DNA of 64,000 nt from Salipaludibacillus agaradhaerens (lineage in GTDB: Bacteria > Bacillota > Bacilli > Bacillales > Salisediminibacteriaceae): NCBI RefSeq assembly GCF_002019735.1, contig NZ_KV917378.1, positions 1,235,869 through 1,299,868 of the forward strand, in the 5' to 3' direction. Position numbers and translations under genes: made by a program. The notes below the pieces were generated by a model that saw only the letters and a list, made by a program, of their open reading frames with translations, was not told where the DNA came from and did not search any database. This document shows, in pieces, positions 24,221 to 32,150 of the stretch; positions within the stretch are counted from its first letter, which is position 1; the number at the start of each line of letters is the position of its first letter.

Positions 24221-24712
24221 CTAGGAAGTAACCTTTTCCCAAGATATAGGAGTAAATATCGTTTCACCTTTTAATTTGTCTTTTATGAAAATGAAAGTCC
24301 CTTCTCCTAAATCTCCGAAAAGACCACCTACATTCCAATCACACATTTTCCCTTTTGACATTTCATCACCACTGTTACATTTGTAAGGATTGGTTGAAAC
24401 ACCATTACAAGAAGGACAACGAAATTCCATTTCTCCGATTGCTTGTAGCATTTCATCGACAGTCTCAAAAACTCTAACTTTATCACCTTTTATTGTTGGT
24501 TGGTTAGCTTCTTGATAGTAATTTATGGCACTATATGTTCTATCTTCTTCCCATGATTTCAGTATTTCTTCTTGCGGAATATCTAAAGCATTTGAGTATT
24601 CAGCTAACTTACCTTTTAAATACATTTCAAGATCCTTTGCTCTTTGTTCTCCAGTTTCGCCACTCCACGAATTACGAGCTTCTTCTTTAAGTTTTTCAAT
24701 TGTTTTATCCAC
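24221..24712 (-). CDS. Phage protein with C-terminal zinc site (163 aa)
   Basis: A 163-residue protein. The N-terminal half is helical and acidic; the C-terminal half has FRCPSCNGVSTNPYKC followed by MCDWNVGGLFG, a likely zinc-binding knuckle. I do not recognise the family. It is in the early region with other zinc-ribbon proteins. Confidence 0.6.
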   Translation of the reverse strand: MDKTIEKLKEEARNSWSGETGEQRAKDLEMYLKGKLAEYSNALDIPQEEILKSWEEDRTYSAINYYQEANQPTIKGDKVRVFETVDEMLQAIGEMEFRCPSCNGVSTNPYKCNSGDEMSKGKMCDWNVGGLFGDLGEGTFIFIKDKLKGETIFTPISWEKVTS

Positions 24713-24764
24713 TTAATATTCCTCCTTGTATTTGGTTGTGGTGTTTTGACGTACTCTACACCAA

Positions 24765-25031
24765 TTATTGATACTTCAAATTGACACTTTCCCAATAAGG
24801 GATATCCCAATCTTTAACTTCTCCAAATCCAATACCATTTTGTAAATCAACATAGTCATAAGTTTTATTGATTACTTCATCGCAAGTTTTACACCAGTAG
24901 GCACTTGATATATCTCCACCATCTACGGAAGTTGTATAACGCATTTCTGTTTTAGCTGGATAAGAATAACCACAACCATGACATTGATGATTTTTCCTTG
25001 TAGTGACTTTTTTATCTGTTAAAACATCCAC
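24765..25031 (-). CDS. Zinc-ribbon phage protein (88 aa)
   Basis: An 88-residue protein with CHGCGYSYPAKTEMRY and later WCKTCDEVI, two CxxC pairs that make a treble-clef or ribbon zinc site, as in phage proteins that read 'kkdhtCdgCgkkI'. Function unknown. Confidence 0.65.
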   Translation of the reverse strand: MDVLTDKKVTTRKNHQCHGCGYSYPAKTEMRYTTSVDGGDISSAYWCKTCDEVINKTYDYVDLQNGIGFGEVKDWDIPYWESVNLKYQ

Positions 25032-25065
25032 TTTTACACCATCTTTCTTGTTTCACTGTTTAAGT

Positions 25066-25230
25066 CTATCGTCCATTAACTTCCGCCAGCTCCGGCAGCC
25101 TGACGTACTCCCCTTGCAACTCCTGATAACTCAATTCCTTTAGAGGTCGTCCATCCCTTGCGTCAAAATAATTCATGGCTTCGAGTTCTCTTAGCATTTG
25201 TTCTCTTTCAGCTAGTTTTCTAAGATACAT
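25066..25230 (-). CDS. Small helical phage protein (54 aa)
   Basis: A 54-residue protein, MYLRKLAEREQMLRELEAMN at the start, helical and rich in E/R/L. GAGGAG precedes the ATG at 25230 by 7 nt; the frame also extends to 25257, overlapping the methyltransferase gene, but without a ribosome site. No function assigned. Confidence 0.6.
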   Translation of the reverse strand: MYLRKLAEREQMLRELEAMNYFDARDGRPLKELSYQELQGEYVRLPELAEVNGR

Positions 25231-25253
25231 ACAATCTCTCCTCATCATTAAAG

Positions 25254-25739
25254 TCATTTAAGGTAAACCATCCAGTGTGTTTTAGCTCTTCTATTGCCGA
25301 TTAAAGGCTTTTGGCCAATTACTTTTACAACTTCGCTAGTTTTGACCTGGTCCTCATTCCACTTGAAGATGAGTGTTCCGTTTGGTTTTAAAACACGCAT
25401 GCATTCATTAAACCCTTCTCTAATTTCATCCTTCCAATTCTCGTTCAACTTCCCGTACTTTAATGCTAGCCACGACTCATCTCCTGCTTTGAGTAAGTGA
25501 GGAGGATCAAAGACCACCATGTAAAATGTTTCATCATCAAAAGGGATGTTTGTAAAATCAGCAATTATATCAGGCTTAACTTCTAATGTTCTCCCATCAC
25601 ACAGAGTTGTTGTAAGTTCTCGGTTATCCATGTAGACTGCATCCTCATTATGTTTATCAAACCAAAACATACGACTACCGCAACAAGCATCTAAAACTCG
25701 CTTTTTTTCTGTATCAGTAAATAGCTCAAGTTGTTTCAT
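25254..25739 (-). CDS. SAM-dependent methyltransferase-like protein
   Basis: A 161-residue class I methyltransferase fold. RVLDACCGSRMFWFD is a variant of motif I, ADFTNIPFDDETF follows, and VVFDPPHLL is the DPPY/H active-site motif of amino-methyltransferases. At 161 residues it has no separate target-recognition domain. It could methylate phage DNA against host restriction, or another target; the substrate cannot be read from sequence. It lies between the replication genes and the zinc-ribbon genes. Confidence 0.75.
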   Translation of the reverse strand: MKQLELFTDTEKKRVLDACCGSRMFWFDKHNEDAVYMDNRELTTTLCDGRTLEVKPDIIADFTNIPFDDETFYMVVFDPPHLLKAGDESWLALKYGKLNENWKDEIREGFNECMRVLKPNGTLIFKWNEDQVKTSEVVKVIGQKPLIGNRRAKTHWMVYLK

Positions 25740-25747
25740 GATGCCTC

Positions 25748-26671
25748 CTATCCGCTACGTTTTTTACGTTTCTCTTCTAACAGTGCCTTAACTTTGGCAG
25801 CTTCTTCTTTTGCCGCCTGCAATTCTTTATCTTCAAAGTCTTCATGAGTCTGGTTATTATCCATCCATTTAGGCTTTGGTACTTCTTGCGCTTGCTTCCA
25901 TGTTGGTATGGACTGTGGCTTGTTTTGCTTTTGATTCTGTTTTTGCTTCTTGTCCTTTTTATCCATCTCATAAGCCCGAATATCCTCAACGGTTTTTAAA
26001 CCACTGTTAGCCCACTCTCTTAAAATAGATTCTGTATAAGAAAATGAGTTAGCATTGTTTTTAACTGTGATCTTTAAAGCCGCTATAACAATTTCATCTG
26101 ACAGATCATCACACCACAAACCAATAGATTCAGAGACATGAGGTTTTAAGACACCAATATTTTGTTGATAAAATTCAAAGGGATTTTCTGATCCTCTACT
26201 ACTACTTATTTCTTTTTCTTTATTACTACATTCTTTTACATTCTTATTATTGTTCCATCGCTGTTCCGTCACTGTTCCATCACTGTTCCGTTTCTGTTCC
26301 ACTGACTCTTTTTTATAGTGCTCAAAAGACTGATATGTCGCATAGTTAACCACTGTGAAGAGTGTTCCATATTCTGTTCTTTTCATTGTTATTTGACCAT
26401 CTTTTACTAATGATTTAAGTTTCCTTTGAATTGTGGTAAGAGGGTACTTTTTAAGCGAGTTTCCTCGGCCTTCTCTGTAACTTAAATCATCCTGTAAATT
26501 TCTTAATGACCTTAGGAACTGCCCCCTTTGCAAATGCATTCCGGCATGTTCTATTCCATCATGCGAAAAGACCGCATTCCCGATAATGTAGAAAAAGATT
26601 CTAAACTTAACGGGGTCGTTCCATATGTCATTTTGAAAAATCTCTCTACTTATTTGGAATGCGCCTTTCAT
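25748..26671 (-). CDS. Phage replisome organizer (DnaD-like)
   Basis: A 307-residue replication initiator. Residues ~1-115 are a winged-helix organizer domain (FQISREIFQND, GQFLRSLRNLQDDLSYREG). A polar linker (~116-165) is encoded by the iteron DNA. Residues ~165-235 are a DnaD-like C-terminal domain (PFEFYQQNIGVL, ESILREWANSGLKTVEDI), followed by a K/Q-rich tail. It would bind the origin inside its own gene and load the host helicase through DnaI/DnaC-type loaders; no phage loader gene is visible beside it. Confidence 0.85.
   Translation of the reverse strand: MKGAFQISREIFQNDIWNDPVKFRIFFYIIGNAVFSHDGIEHAGMHLQRGQFLRSLRNLQDDLSYREGRGNSLKKYPLTTIQRKLKSLVKDGQITMKRTEYGTLFTVVNYATYQSFEHYKKESVEQKRNSDGTVTEQRWNNNKNVKECSNKEKEISSSRGSENPFEFYQQNIGVLKPHVSESIGLWCDDLSDEIVIAALKITVKNNANSFSYTESILREWANSGLKTVEDIRAYEMDKKDKKQKQNQKQNKPQSIPTWKQAQEVPKPKWMDNNQTHEDFEDKELQAAKEEAAKVKALLEEKRKKRSG
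26210..26250. other. AT-rich tract beside the iterons
   Basis: A pyrimidine/purine-skewed AT-rich stretch (TTATTTCTTTTTCTTTATTACTACATTC in parts) flanks the iterons inside the organizer gene. It is a plausible DNA-unwinding element. This is inference from base composition and position. Confidence 0.4.
26251..26305 (+). repeat. Five 11-bp iterons, probable phage replication origin
   Basis: TGTTCC occurs at 26251, 26262, 26273, 26284 and 26295, an exact 11-bp period, with consensus TGTTCCRTCNC. One repeat per helical turn places all copies on the same face. The array lies in the linker-coding part of the organizer gene, as origins do in lambda O and similar phages. An AT-rich tract lies next to it. 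Confidence 0.8.
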
Positions 26672-26683
26672 GAGATCGACCCC

Positions 26684-26827
26684 TTATAACGGTATTTCTT
26701 TCTCCCTCCCAACCCACCGATGCTTAATCACCAGTGAGTCAGGATGGACCTTTTTTATGTGCCAATATTCGACATTTAATCCCACCCAGTTAATCGCCTC
26801 TTTTTGTACTCTGGTTGGCTTTTTCAT
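26684..26827 (-). CDS. DUF6906-like small phage protein (47 aa)
   Basis: A 47-residue frame starting MKKPTRVQKEAINWVGLNVE and ending with VIKHRWVGREKEI. This pattern (KxPTrxQKxxI...LN...W...LVIxHR) is that of the DUF6906 family of early phage proteins. A GGGGTGA ribosome site precedes the ATG. It lies just upstream of the organizer gene. Function unknown. Confidence 0.8.
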   Translation of the reverse strand: MKKPTRVQKEAINWVGLNVEYWHIKKVHPDSLVIKHRWVGREKEIPL

Positions 26828-26845
26828 ATAACTCACCCCTGGTAT

Positions 26846-27490
26846 TTAGTAAGTTCTAATCGGAGACACATAAACCGATACGTCTTCATCGTTTGTCAGA
26901 ACAAAAGGCGACAATATTCCTGTGAATTTTATGAAAACCTTCTCGGACTCTAGTTTTTCGTGAACTTCAAGGGCGTCTCTCATCCGTTCGTTATCGTAAG
27001 AAATAGTTTCCATGCTTCCTGATATTTCGGTAGTTGGGAGCCTGTAATCTAATTCATTTTCGTGGTGGCGAATGTTGAAATTGATCCGCTTTTTTTCATC
27101 AATAGTCACATTTACAATCTTATGCCTTTTGGATTTAAGCATTTTGAACATTTGATTCATTGATCTGTGCATCTGAAGCCAAACCTTAATTTGCTCTCTA
27201 TCAAGAGTAATAACGTGTTTGTAATTCTCACCACCTATTGACCTGAAGATATCTGGGAATTTTCCTGTTGCAAATTCTAATGTGTTAGGATTTATCAGAT
27301 AATCTTGGTCAAACCCATGCAAATTTTCTACAATTAAGGCTTTGCTTGAATCAGTGGCAATGATAGAGCCATCTTTTCTATGTTCGACAAACAACAAGAT
27401 CGGTCTCGTCGTTACCTTCGCTACAAACTTCTTTGACAACTCAATAGCTTTTGAATATTTATCTGAATGAATAAAATTAATATCGCTCAT
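26846..27490 (-). CDS. Short sliding-clamp (DnaN)-like phage protein
   Basis: A 214-residue protein whose C-terminus reads VFIKFTGILSPFVLTNDED and ends YVSPIRTY. This matches the end of bacterial beta clamps, where a strand pattern 'PFvi.p' precedes LPVRTY. Internal strands (NVTIDEKKRINFNI, LDYRLPTTEI) also fit clamp domains. At 214 residues it has room for about two of the three clamp domains. It may be a processivity or recombination clamp, or a decoy for clamp-binding proteins. The assignment rests on the C-terminal pattern. Confidence 0.55.
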   Translation of the reverse strand: MSDINFIHSDKYSKAIELSKKFVAKVTTRPILLFVEHRKDGSIIATDSSKALIVENLHGFDQDYLINPNTLEFATGKFPDIFRSIGGENYKHVITLDREQIKVWLQMHRSMNQMFKMLKSKRHKIVNVTIDEKKRINFNIRHHENELDYRLPTTEISGSMETISYDNERMRDALEVHEKLESEKVFIKFTGILSPFVLTNDEDVSVYVSPIRTY

Positions 27491-27672
27491 TAAATGATCC
27501 CTCCGTTTATTTTTTCAATCTCAGCTGTACGCTGATAATAATTTATAAATTTATAGCCTGGATAATTGTGCTCCAAGTAAGCTGCTATCATGCTTTCGTA
27601 GGCTCGTTTAGGATCGCTGCTGTTTTTTGCTACAAAGACGTAGTATTCCGGTATATGGATTGTTTGCCTCAT
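27490..27672 (-). CDS. Small phage protein (60 aa)
   Basis: A 60-residue protein with the segment AYESMIAAYLEHNYPGYKFI (in part). It overlaps the MBL gene by 4 nt and the clamp-like gene by 1 nt, so it is coupled to both. No family recognised. Confidence 0.6.
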   Translation of the reverse strand: MRQTIHIPEYYVFVAKNSSDPKRAYESMIAAYLEHNYPGYKFINYYQRTAEIEKINGGII

Positions 27673-28370
27673 GAGACATACACCAGCTTTCCAGTGAGCT
27701 CTTGGATCTCTCGCTTGAATCTAGCTTCATCACTGTTAGTGTCTGATAAATGTAGTAAGTGAATCTCTTGAACTCGGCTCAAGTCGTTAGCTCTTAAAAA
27801 CTCTTTCACGTTCTCAAGACTGAAATGAGAGCGTAATAGTCTCTTTTTCATAGCTTTGTGGACCCGTCCAATTTCAATATTTTCATTAAGGATGTCTAGG
27901 CTGTAATTACACTCTAATAGCAGATGAGTAAGTCCTTTAAACTTGTATTTGATGTAGTAGGTATCAGAGGCAAATAACAACTTGTCCCTTGCTTGATTGG
28001 CGAGTAAAAAACCTAATGGCTCTGACACATCATGATGCACATCAAACGGCAATACGGTCCATGTACCGAGCCTGAATGATTGTTTTGATTTAACAAGCTG
28101 CACACGGTGTCCTGTGGCGTTTATTTCACTCGCTGTTCCCTCTGACATATAAACGTCTATTCCAGCTCGCATAACATCTGAGACAGCCTTACAATGGTCT
28201 TGATGCTCATGTGACACCAAGCATCCGGCAATATTAGACGTCTGAAAGTCTAGCTTTCTACGAATCTCCTTAAACGATATACCTGCCTCGATCAAGAGGG
28301 CGGTACTGCCATCAGTGATGTGATAGCAGTTGCCCTTTGATCCCGAAGCTAGTGTTTTGATCTCAATCAT
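27669..28370 (-). CDS. MBL-fold metallo-hydrolase (YycJ-like)
   Basis: A 233-residue metallo-beta-lactamase fold protein. It starts IKTLASGSKGNCYHI as YycJ/WalJ-type enzymes do and carries the metal site SHEHQDH (H54, H56, D58, H59) with later HHDVSEPLGF and ASDTYY. Phage members occur beside RecT and SMC-like ATPases and probably act as DNA exonucleases in recombination; that role is inferred from the neighbours. Its start overlaps the RecT-like stop. Confidence 0.85.
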   Translation of the reverse strand: MIEIKTLASGSKGNCYHITDGSTALLIEAGISFKEIRRKLDFQTSNIAGCLVSHEHQDHCKAVSDVMRAGIDVYMSEGTASEINATGHRVQLVKSKQSFRLGTWTVLPFDVHHDVSEPLGFLLANQARDKLLFASDTYYIKYKFKGLTHLLLECNYSLDILNENIEIGRVHKAMKKRLLRSHFSLENVKEFLRANDLSRVQEIHLLHLSDTNSDEARFKREIQELTGKLVYVS

Positions 28371-29521
28371 TAGAATGGGTCTCCGTCGTCTGCCGCTTTC
28401 TGCTGTGATTGTTCAAAGAGATCATATTCTTTCTGGTGCTTGCTTTCCTGCTGAGGTTCTAACTGTGGTTCTGGTTCGGGCTCTTTCTCTTCTAGTTCAG
28501 GTTCAGTTGTTTGCGAGTGCTCTTCCCCTTCGATAGGTTCAACGTCAATAAACTCTTGATTAGCATTATCTTCAATTTCCTGTTTAACTTGCTTATAAGT
28601 TTCATCAGTCGTCTTTTCGTATTGCATGGAAACGAAGGAGTTCGAGAAGTCTTTTGGAATCTTTTTAGCAACGTTATTACGCATCTTCCTGATGATCATA
28701 GATTCTCTACTTTGAGGGTCTTTCCAAGCAGGACTAATATGCTTTTGCGTTTCTGGATCATCTAACGCTTCATCAAGTGACATATCTTTCACTTTGTTCA
28801 ACACTTCCGATTTCTTTGCTGCAATTTCTTTTTTTTGCTTTGCTGTAGCTTTAAACCGGCTCTCGGCAATGCCGAATGTTTCATTCATGAGATTGTTGTT
28901 GATATGAGCAATTAAATTACGTATGACATCTTCACGCTCTGAAATGTGATATTCAACTGTCTGATCAGTCTTAATGATGGGATATACAACTCTGATAACC
29001 TTGCCTTTTCCTGTTGGCGTCCACTTCGGCGGCTGCATTTCAAGTCCTGTAAATGTCGGGTAAGTGAATTCATCTTCTTCTCTTACAAGCCATATCTGGG
29101 AAACACGATCAACATTACGACCGAACCGGGAGAGGATCGCGTCATTCCCGTCCCCTTCAATTCCCATTTCAATTTGTTTTTTCCATACATCTATAGAATT
29201 TCCGTTGCCATCAACACCTTTAACCTTCACATTCCTAGTCTGAAAATAAACTTCTCTTGGACTAGCAGCCGCATTCAATTTTAGGGAAGCGACATTAAGC
29301 AATATTTCAGTTAAATTGTTTTGATCAAGCTGAGGGTCTGTCCAATCAATCCCTTTTTGATCAAGAGCTTGGTTAATGCTAGTTATTGCATTAACAACAC
29401 ATTGCTTTGAATAATCGTCCATATCGATTCCGTTACCAGTTAATTGACGTTCTATCATCGGTGCATAAGTGTTGTTTATTTTAGCTAATCGCGTGTTAAA
29501 TTGTTGTGTTTGTTCTGGCAT
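28370..29521 (-). CDS. RecT-like single-strand annealing protein with SSB-like tail
   Basis: A 383-residue protein. The first ~280 residues (LTEILLNVASLKLNAAASPRE, in part; then QIEMGIEGDGNDAILSRFG and NNNLMNETFGIAESRFKAT) resemble RecT-like annealing proteins of A118-type phages. The last ~60 residues are an acidic, E/P/Q-rich disordered stretch ending DDGDPF, similar to the C-terminal tip of SSB proteins (DDDIPF). It sits between the MBL and Rad50-like genes. RecT identity is likely but not certain from motifs alone. Confidence 0.6.
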   Translation of the reverse strand: MPEQTQQFNTRLAKINNTYAPMIERQLTGNGIDMDDYSKQCVVNAITSINQALDQKGIDWTDPQLDQNNLTEILLNVASLKLNAAASPREVYFQTRNVKVKGVDGNGNSIDVWKKQIEMGIEGDGNDAILSRFGRNVDRVSQIWLVREEDEFTYPTFTGLEMQPPKWTPTGKGKVIRVVYPIIKTDQTVEYHISEREDVIRNLIAHINNNLMNETFGIAESRFKATAKQKKEIAAKKSEVLNKVKDMSLDEALDDPETQKHISPAWKDPQSRESMIIRKMRNNVAKKIPKDFSNSFVSMQYEKTTDETYKQVKQEIEDNANQEFIDVEPIEGEEHSQTTEPELEEKEPEPEPQLEPQQESKHQKEYDLFEQSQQKAADDGDPF

Positions 29522-29524
29522 TGA

Positions 29525-29704
29525 TTACGCCTCCCCGTTTATCAGTTTTTTGACTTTATTTCCACACTCATCTGATAAAACGCTTGCGGTAATACCAGAC
29601 CCTTTGTTTTTTGAACAAAAATTGGAGAAAGCTTCTCCTAAATCTGTTTGTACTTGCTCATCAGTAACATTTGATAATTCTAATACGATGACTTTACGTT
29701 CCAT
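29525..29704 (-). CDS. Small phage protein (59 aa) in the recombination block
   Basis: A 59-residue frame starting MERKVIVLELSNVTDEQVQT and ending LINGEA. It begins one base after the stop of the Rad50-like gene, and the RecT-like gene follows with GGGGAGG upstream. No family known; position suggests an accessory recombination factor. Confidence 0.65.
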   Translation of the reverse strand: MERKVIVLELSNVTDEQVQTDLGEAFSNFCSKNKGSGITASVLSDECGNKVKKLINGEA

Positions 29705-31687
29705 TTAAACCGCCTCCTTCTGCGTTACTTGCTCGATTCTTAGCTTCTTATCTGACTCAGATACAATTAAACTAATCAACTGTGCATCCATATCAGGTAG
29801 CTTGGTCACTGATTCAGCGTTGTCTATAAAGATTGGCGCTTGAAATCCGTAATGCTCAGAGAGTGTCTGAATGATGTCCAGTCCAACGATAATGCGATGA
29901 CCAGTGTTGAGACCTTTACCGTATGGCACGCCTTCGTAAAGCGTCTCGCACGTTTCTTTTAGTCCATCGTTAATCTGGTTTTCAAAGAGCTTAAACCGTG
30001 CATATTTAAACTTGCTGTTGATCTTGTCCTCTAAAAGTGAAACCTTTTGACGTGTAAACTCTTCTGTGAGATAGAGTTGTTCTTCCAGCTCTTCATATTT
30101 TTTTGCTAGATTGCGCTCTTGCTCTGAAAGTTCTTTTATTCGTTCTTCTGATTGTTTGTGTTGTGCGATTTTTGTTAAATCTTGTTCAACTTCTCGCTTA
30201 CTATCTTTGATTTCTGACAGCTCACTTTGTGCCTGTTCGATCTTCTTGTTAACAGATGTCTTAAGCTCTTCGATGTCCGTTTTAACTTGCTCAATTTCTG
30301 CTTGTTTTGCTTTGTATGTCTCGTTCTCTTCAATGCTTGTTGTGCTATTTTTTAAAGCAGATATCTCACTCTGTAAATCTTGCAACTGAGATTCATAGTG
30401 GTTTAATTGATCTTTTTTAGTAGGGATACTTTCAGCTAGTTTTTTGCTTTCCTCTTGCAACTTTTCGACCTGCTGCTTAAGGTCTAACCCTTTTGTTTTA
30501 ATGCTTTCTAGTTGTTCTGATTTTTCGGCATTAAATGCAGCAAGTGCCTTCTCATGAGCTTCATTAATTTGTTCTGGCGGTAAATCTTGACCGCATGTCG
30601 GACAGTTTTCATCATGCTTATGTTCAAACTCTCGACCGTTTACTTCATGATATTTTTTGAGCAAGCGTTCTTTTTCAGCTGTCAATTCATCAACCTGTGA
30701 TGCTTTGGATTTCATTTGACGCTCAACGGCCATGATTTGAAATTCCATGTCGTCCCTTAGACTTTTAACCTCATAAAACTCTTTTTCTTTGGCGGCAACC
30801 ACTGACTGTGTTTCTGAGTTATGTTCATTTTTAATTGTGATAAGATCGCTTTGCAGCTGTGCGTGTTCTTTTTGTTTCTCCGTCACTTCTGAGCCGTTAC
30901 GGATACGGGATATTTCATCTTCTTTAGCTTGTATTTTTTCCTCGTAATTTTTTAAGTTAGTATTTAATTGTGATTCGTTAAGCCCTGAAACGTCAGGAAG
31001 ATTATGCTTACTTTCATCGATCCTAACCGGTATCATGTCCAGCTGCTTGTTGATCTCTTTCTTTTGTTCTGCGACCATCTTTTTTACATCTTCAATAGAC
31101 TTATTACTAAGCAGATCAGAGAGCTTTGATAGTTTCTTATCAGATGCAATAACGTCCTTCTCTGATACATCACCGCATACCTCTAGCAAGACTTTACGGC
31201 GATCTTTCCAGCTCATTTGTTCGTTAAAATATGCAGGATTCGTCAGGAGTTTAAAAGCGTTTTCGTCCACAATGCTTTTTACTTTTTCATCAAATTCTTT
31301 TTTAGTCCCAATAGGAACATCATCGATATGGTAGTCAACACTGTGGCTAGTAAATTCTTTGTGCGCTGAACCACGCTTCTTGGTCCATTTCTCTTTGTAA
31401 GTTTTTTTGAGTGTTAAGGGCTGATCATCTACAAGAAAGACTCCGGAAACTTCGTGATCTAGTCCGTGAATTTCGTTTCCTGCCTCGTCCAAAGTCTTGA
31501 TTCCAAAGTCTTTTTTGTTGTGACTGTCTTTATCAAATAAGAGCCATGTCATGGCATCAAACAAGGTGCTCTTACCTGTGGCATTATCGCCGAACCCTCG
31601 GATGTCTTCTCCATCCGCATTTAAAGTAAATGACTTAACGCCTTTAAAATTTTTAAGCTCTAAGGATATGAGTTTTAAGGTTTTCAT
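29705..31687 (-). CDS. Rad50/SbcC-like AAA ATPase with zinc hook
   Basis: A 660-residue SMC-type ATPase. Walker A is GDNATGKST (33-41). Two long coiled-coil arms (~200-350 and ~375-560) flank a zinc hook CPTC at 362-365. The C-terminal lobe has APIFIDNAESV near residue 617, a Walker B in which the usual catalytic glutamate is replaced by asparagine, as seen in many phage members. With the MBL hydrolase in the Mre11 role it may form an end-processing pair; that pairing is inference. Confidence 0.82.
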   Translation of the reverse strand: MKTLKLISLELKNFKGVKSFTLNADGEDIRGFGDNATGKSTLFDAMTWLLFDKDSHNKKDFGIKTLDEAGNEIHGLDHEVSGVFLVDDQPLTLKKTYKEKWTKKRGSAHKEFTSHSVDYHIDDVPIGTKKEFDEKVKSIVDENAFKLLTNPAYFNEQMSWKDRRKVLLEVCGDVSEKDVIASDKKLSKLSDLLSNKSIEDVKKMVAEQKKEINKQLDMIPVRIDESKHNLPDVSGLNESQLNTNLKNYEEKIQAKEDEISRIRNGSEVTEKQKEHAQLQSDLITIKNEHNSETQSVVAAKEKEFYEVKSLRDDMEFQIMAVERQMKSKASQVDELTAEKERLLKKYHEVNGREFEHKHDENCPTCGQDLPPEQINEAHEKALAAFNAEKSEQLESIKTKGLDLKQQVEKLQEESKKLAESIPTKKDQLNHYESQLQDLQSEISALKNSTTSIEENETYKAKQAEIEQVKTDIEELKTSVNKKIEQAQSELSEIKDSKREVEQDLTKIAQHKQSEERIKELSEQERNLAKKYEELEEQLYLTEEFTRQKVSLLEDKINSKFKYARFKLFENQINDGLKETCETLYEGVPYGKGLNTGHRIIVGLDIIQTLSEHYGFQAPIFIDNAESVTKLPDMDAQLISLIVSESDKKLRIEQVTQKEAV

Positions 31688-31869
31688 TTATTTTTTCCCT
31701 CCTCTGAAACGATCGTTTTTATGTTCTCAGAGAGCGTTTTTTGAGATATTAACGATTTTTCTTTTCTTGCATGATTACGGTAATTCATCATGGCTTCACC
31801 GGCTGTCTTTGCTTCAATCTCCGTTTCGACAGTAGTTTCTTTTCGTTCGATAATTTTAAAGATACTCAT
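31684..31869 (-). CDS. Small phage protein (61 aa)
   Basis: A 61-residue protein with the pattern VETEIEAKTAGEAMMNYRNH, probably a short beta-alpha unit, and a basic tail. It overlaps the ATPase start by 4 nt. No family known. Confidence 0.6.
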   Translation of the reverse strand: MSIFKIIERKETTVETEIEAKTAGEAMMNYRNHARKEKSLISQKTLSENIKTIVSEEGKNK

Positions 31870-31886
31870 AGATAGTTAACCCTCCG

Positions 31887-31915
31887 TTGTAAAATTTGCG
31901 AAAATCGCATATAAT
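31887..31915 (+). promoter_or_regulatory. Plus-strand promoter with operator-like dyad (unit 3)
   Basis: TTGTAA and TATAAT are separated by exactly 17 nt on the plus strand. The spacer holds a perfect dyad, TGCGA-AAA-TCGCA (31897-31909), where a repressor could bind. No gene follows; a terminator lies 25 nt on. Confidence 0.6.
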
Positions 31916-31939
31916 GTAACTAAGTTATGTTTTTAATTG

Positions 31940-31970
31940 TCCGATCAGATGGCGGTCTGGTCGGATTTTT
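31940..31970 (+). terminator. Plus-strand terminator closing a short RNA (unit 3)
   Basis: TCCGA...TCGGA with an inner CAGA/TCTG stem is followed on the plus strand by TTTTTCTTT. It overlaps the end of the minus-strand gene at 31945. With the promoter at 31887 it defines a plus-strand RNA of about 50 nt. Confidence 0.6.
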
Positions 31971-32145
31971 CTTTATCCTCCGCACGCTCTTTTTCTTCTT
32001 CGTTAATCGCTTCTTGTTCTGATTCATAAACAGCCGCTTCTTCGATTTCTAACATTTCATCTATTACATCATTAATCTTGGTTTCAATTTGTTCCATCTG
32101 TTGTCTAAGTGCCTGTATACGGCAAAGCTTTTCATATTTGGTCAC
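31945..32145 (-). CDS. Small coiled-coil phage protein (66 aa, GTG start)
   Basis: A protein of 66 residues starting TKYEKLCRIQALRQQMEQIE after a GTG, helical throughout with a long acidic tail. GGGAGG lies 9 nt before the GTG at 32145 and is embedded in the last codons of the upstream 33-residue gene. The frame also extends to 32202 but without a ribosome site. Function unknown. Confidence 0.6.
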   Translation of the reverse strand: MTKYEKLCRIQALRQQMEQIETKINDVIDEMLEIEEAAVYESEQEAINEEEKERAEDKEKSDQTAI

Positions 32146-32150
32146 TGTCG

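Noticed and set aside
26251-26305. Short regular repeats considered as a CRISPR remnant
   Set aside because: Units are 11 bp with no spacers and lie inside a coding region; iterons explain them better.
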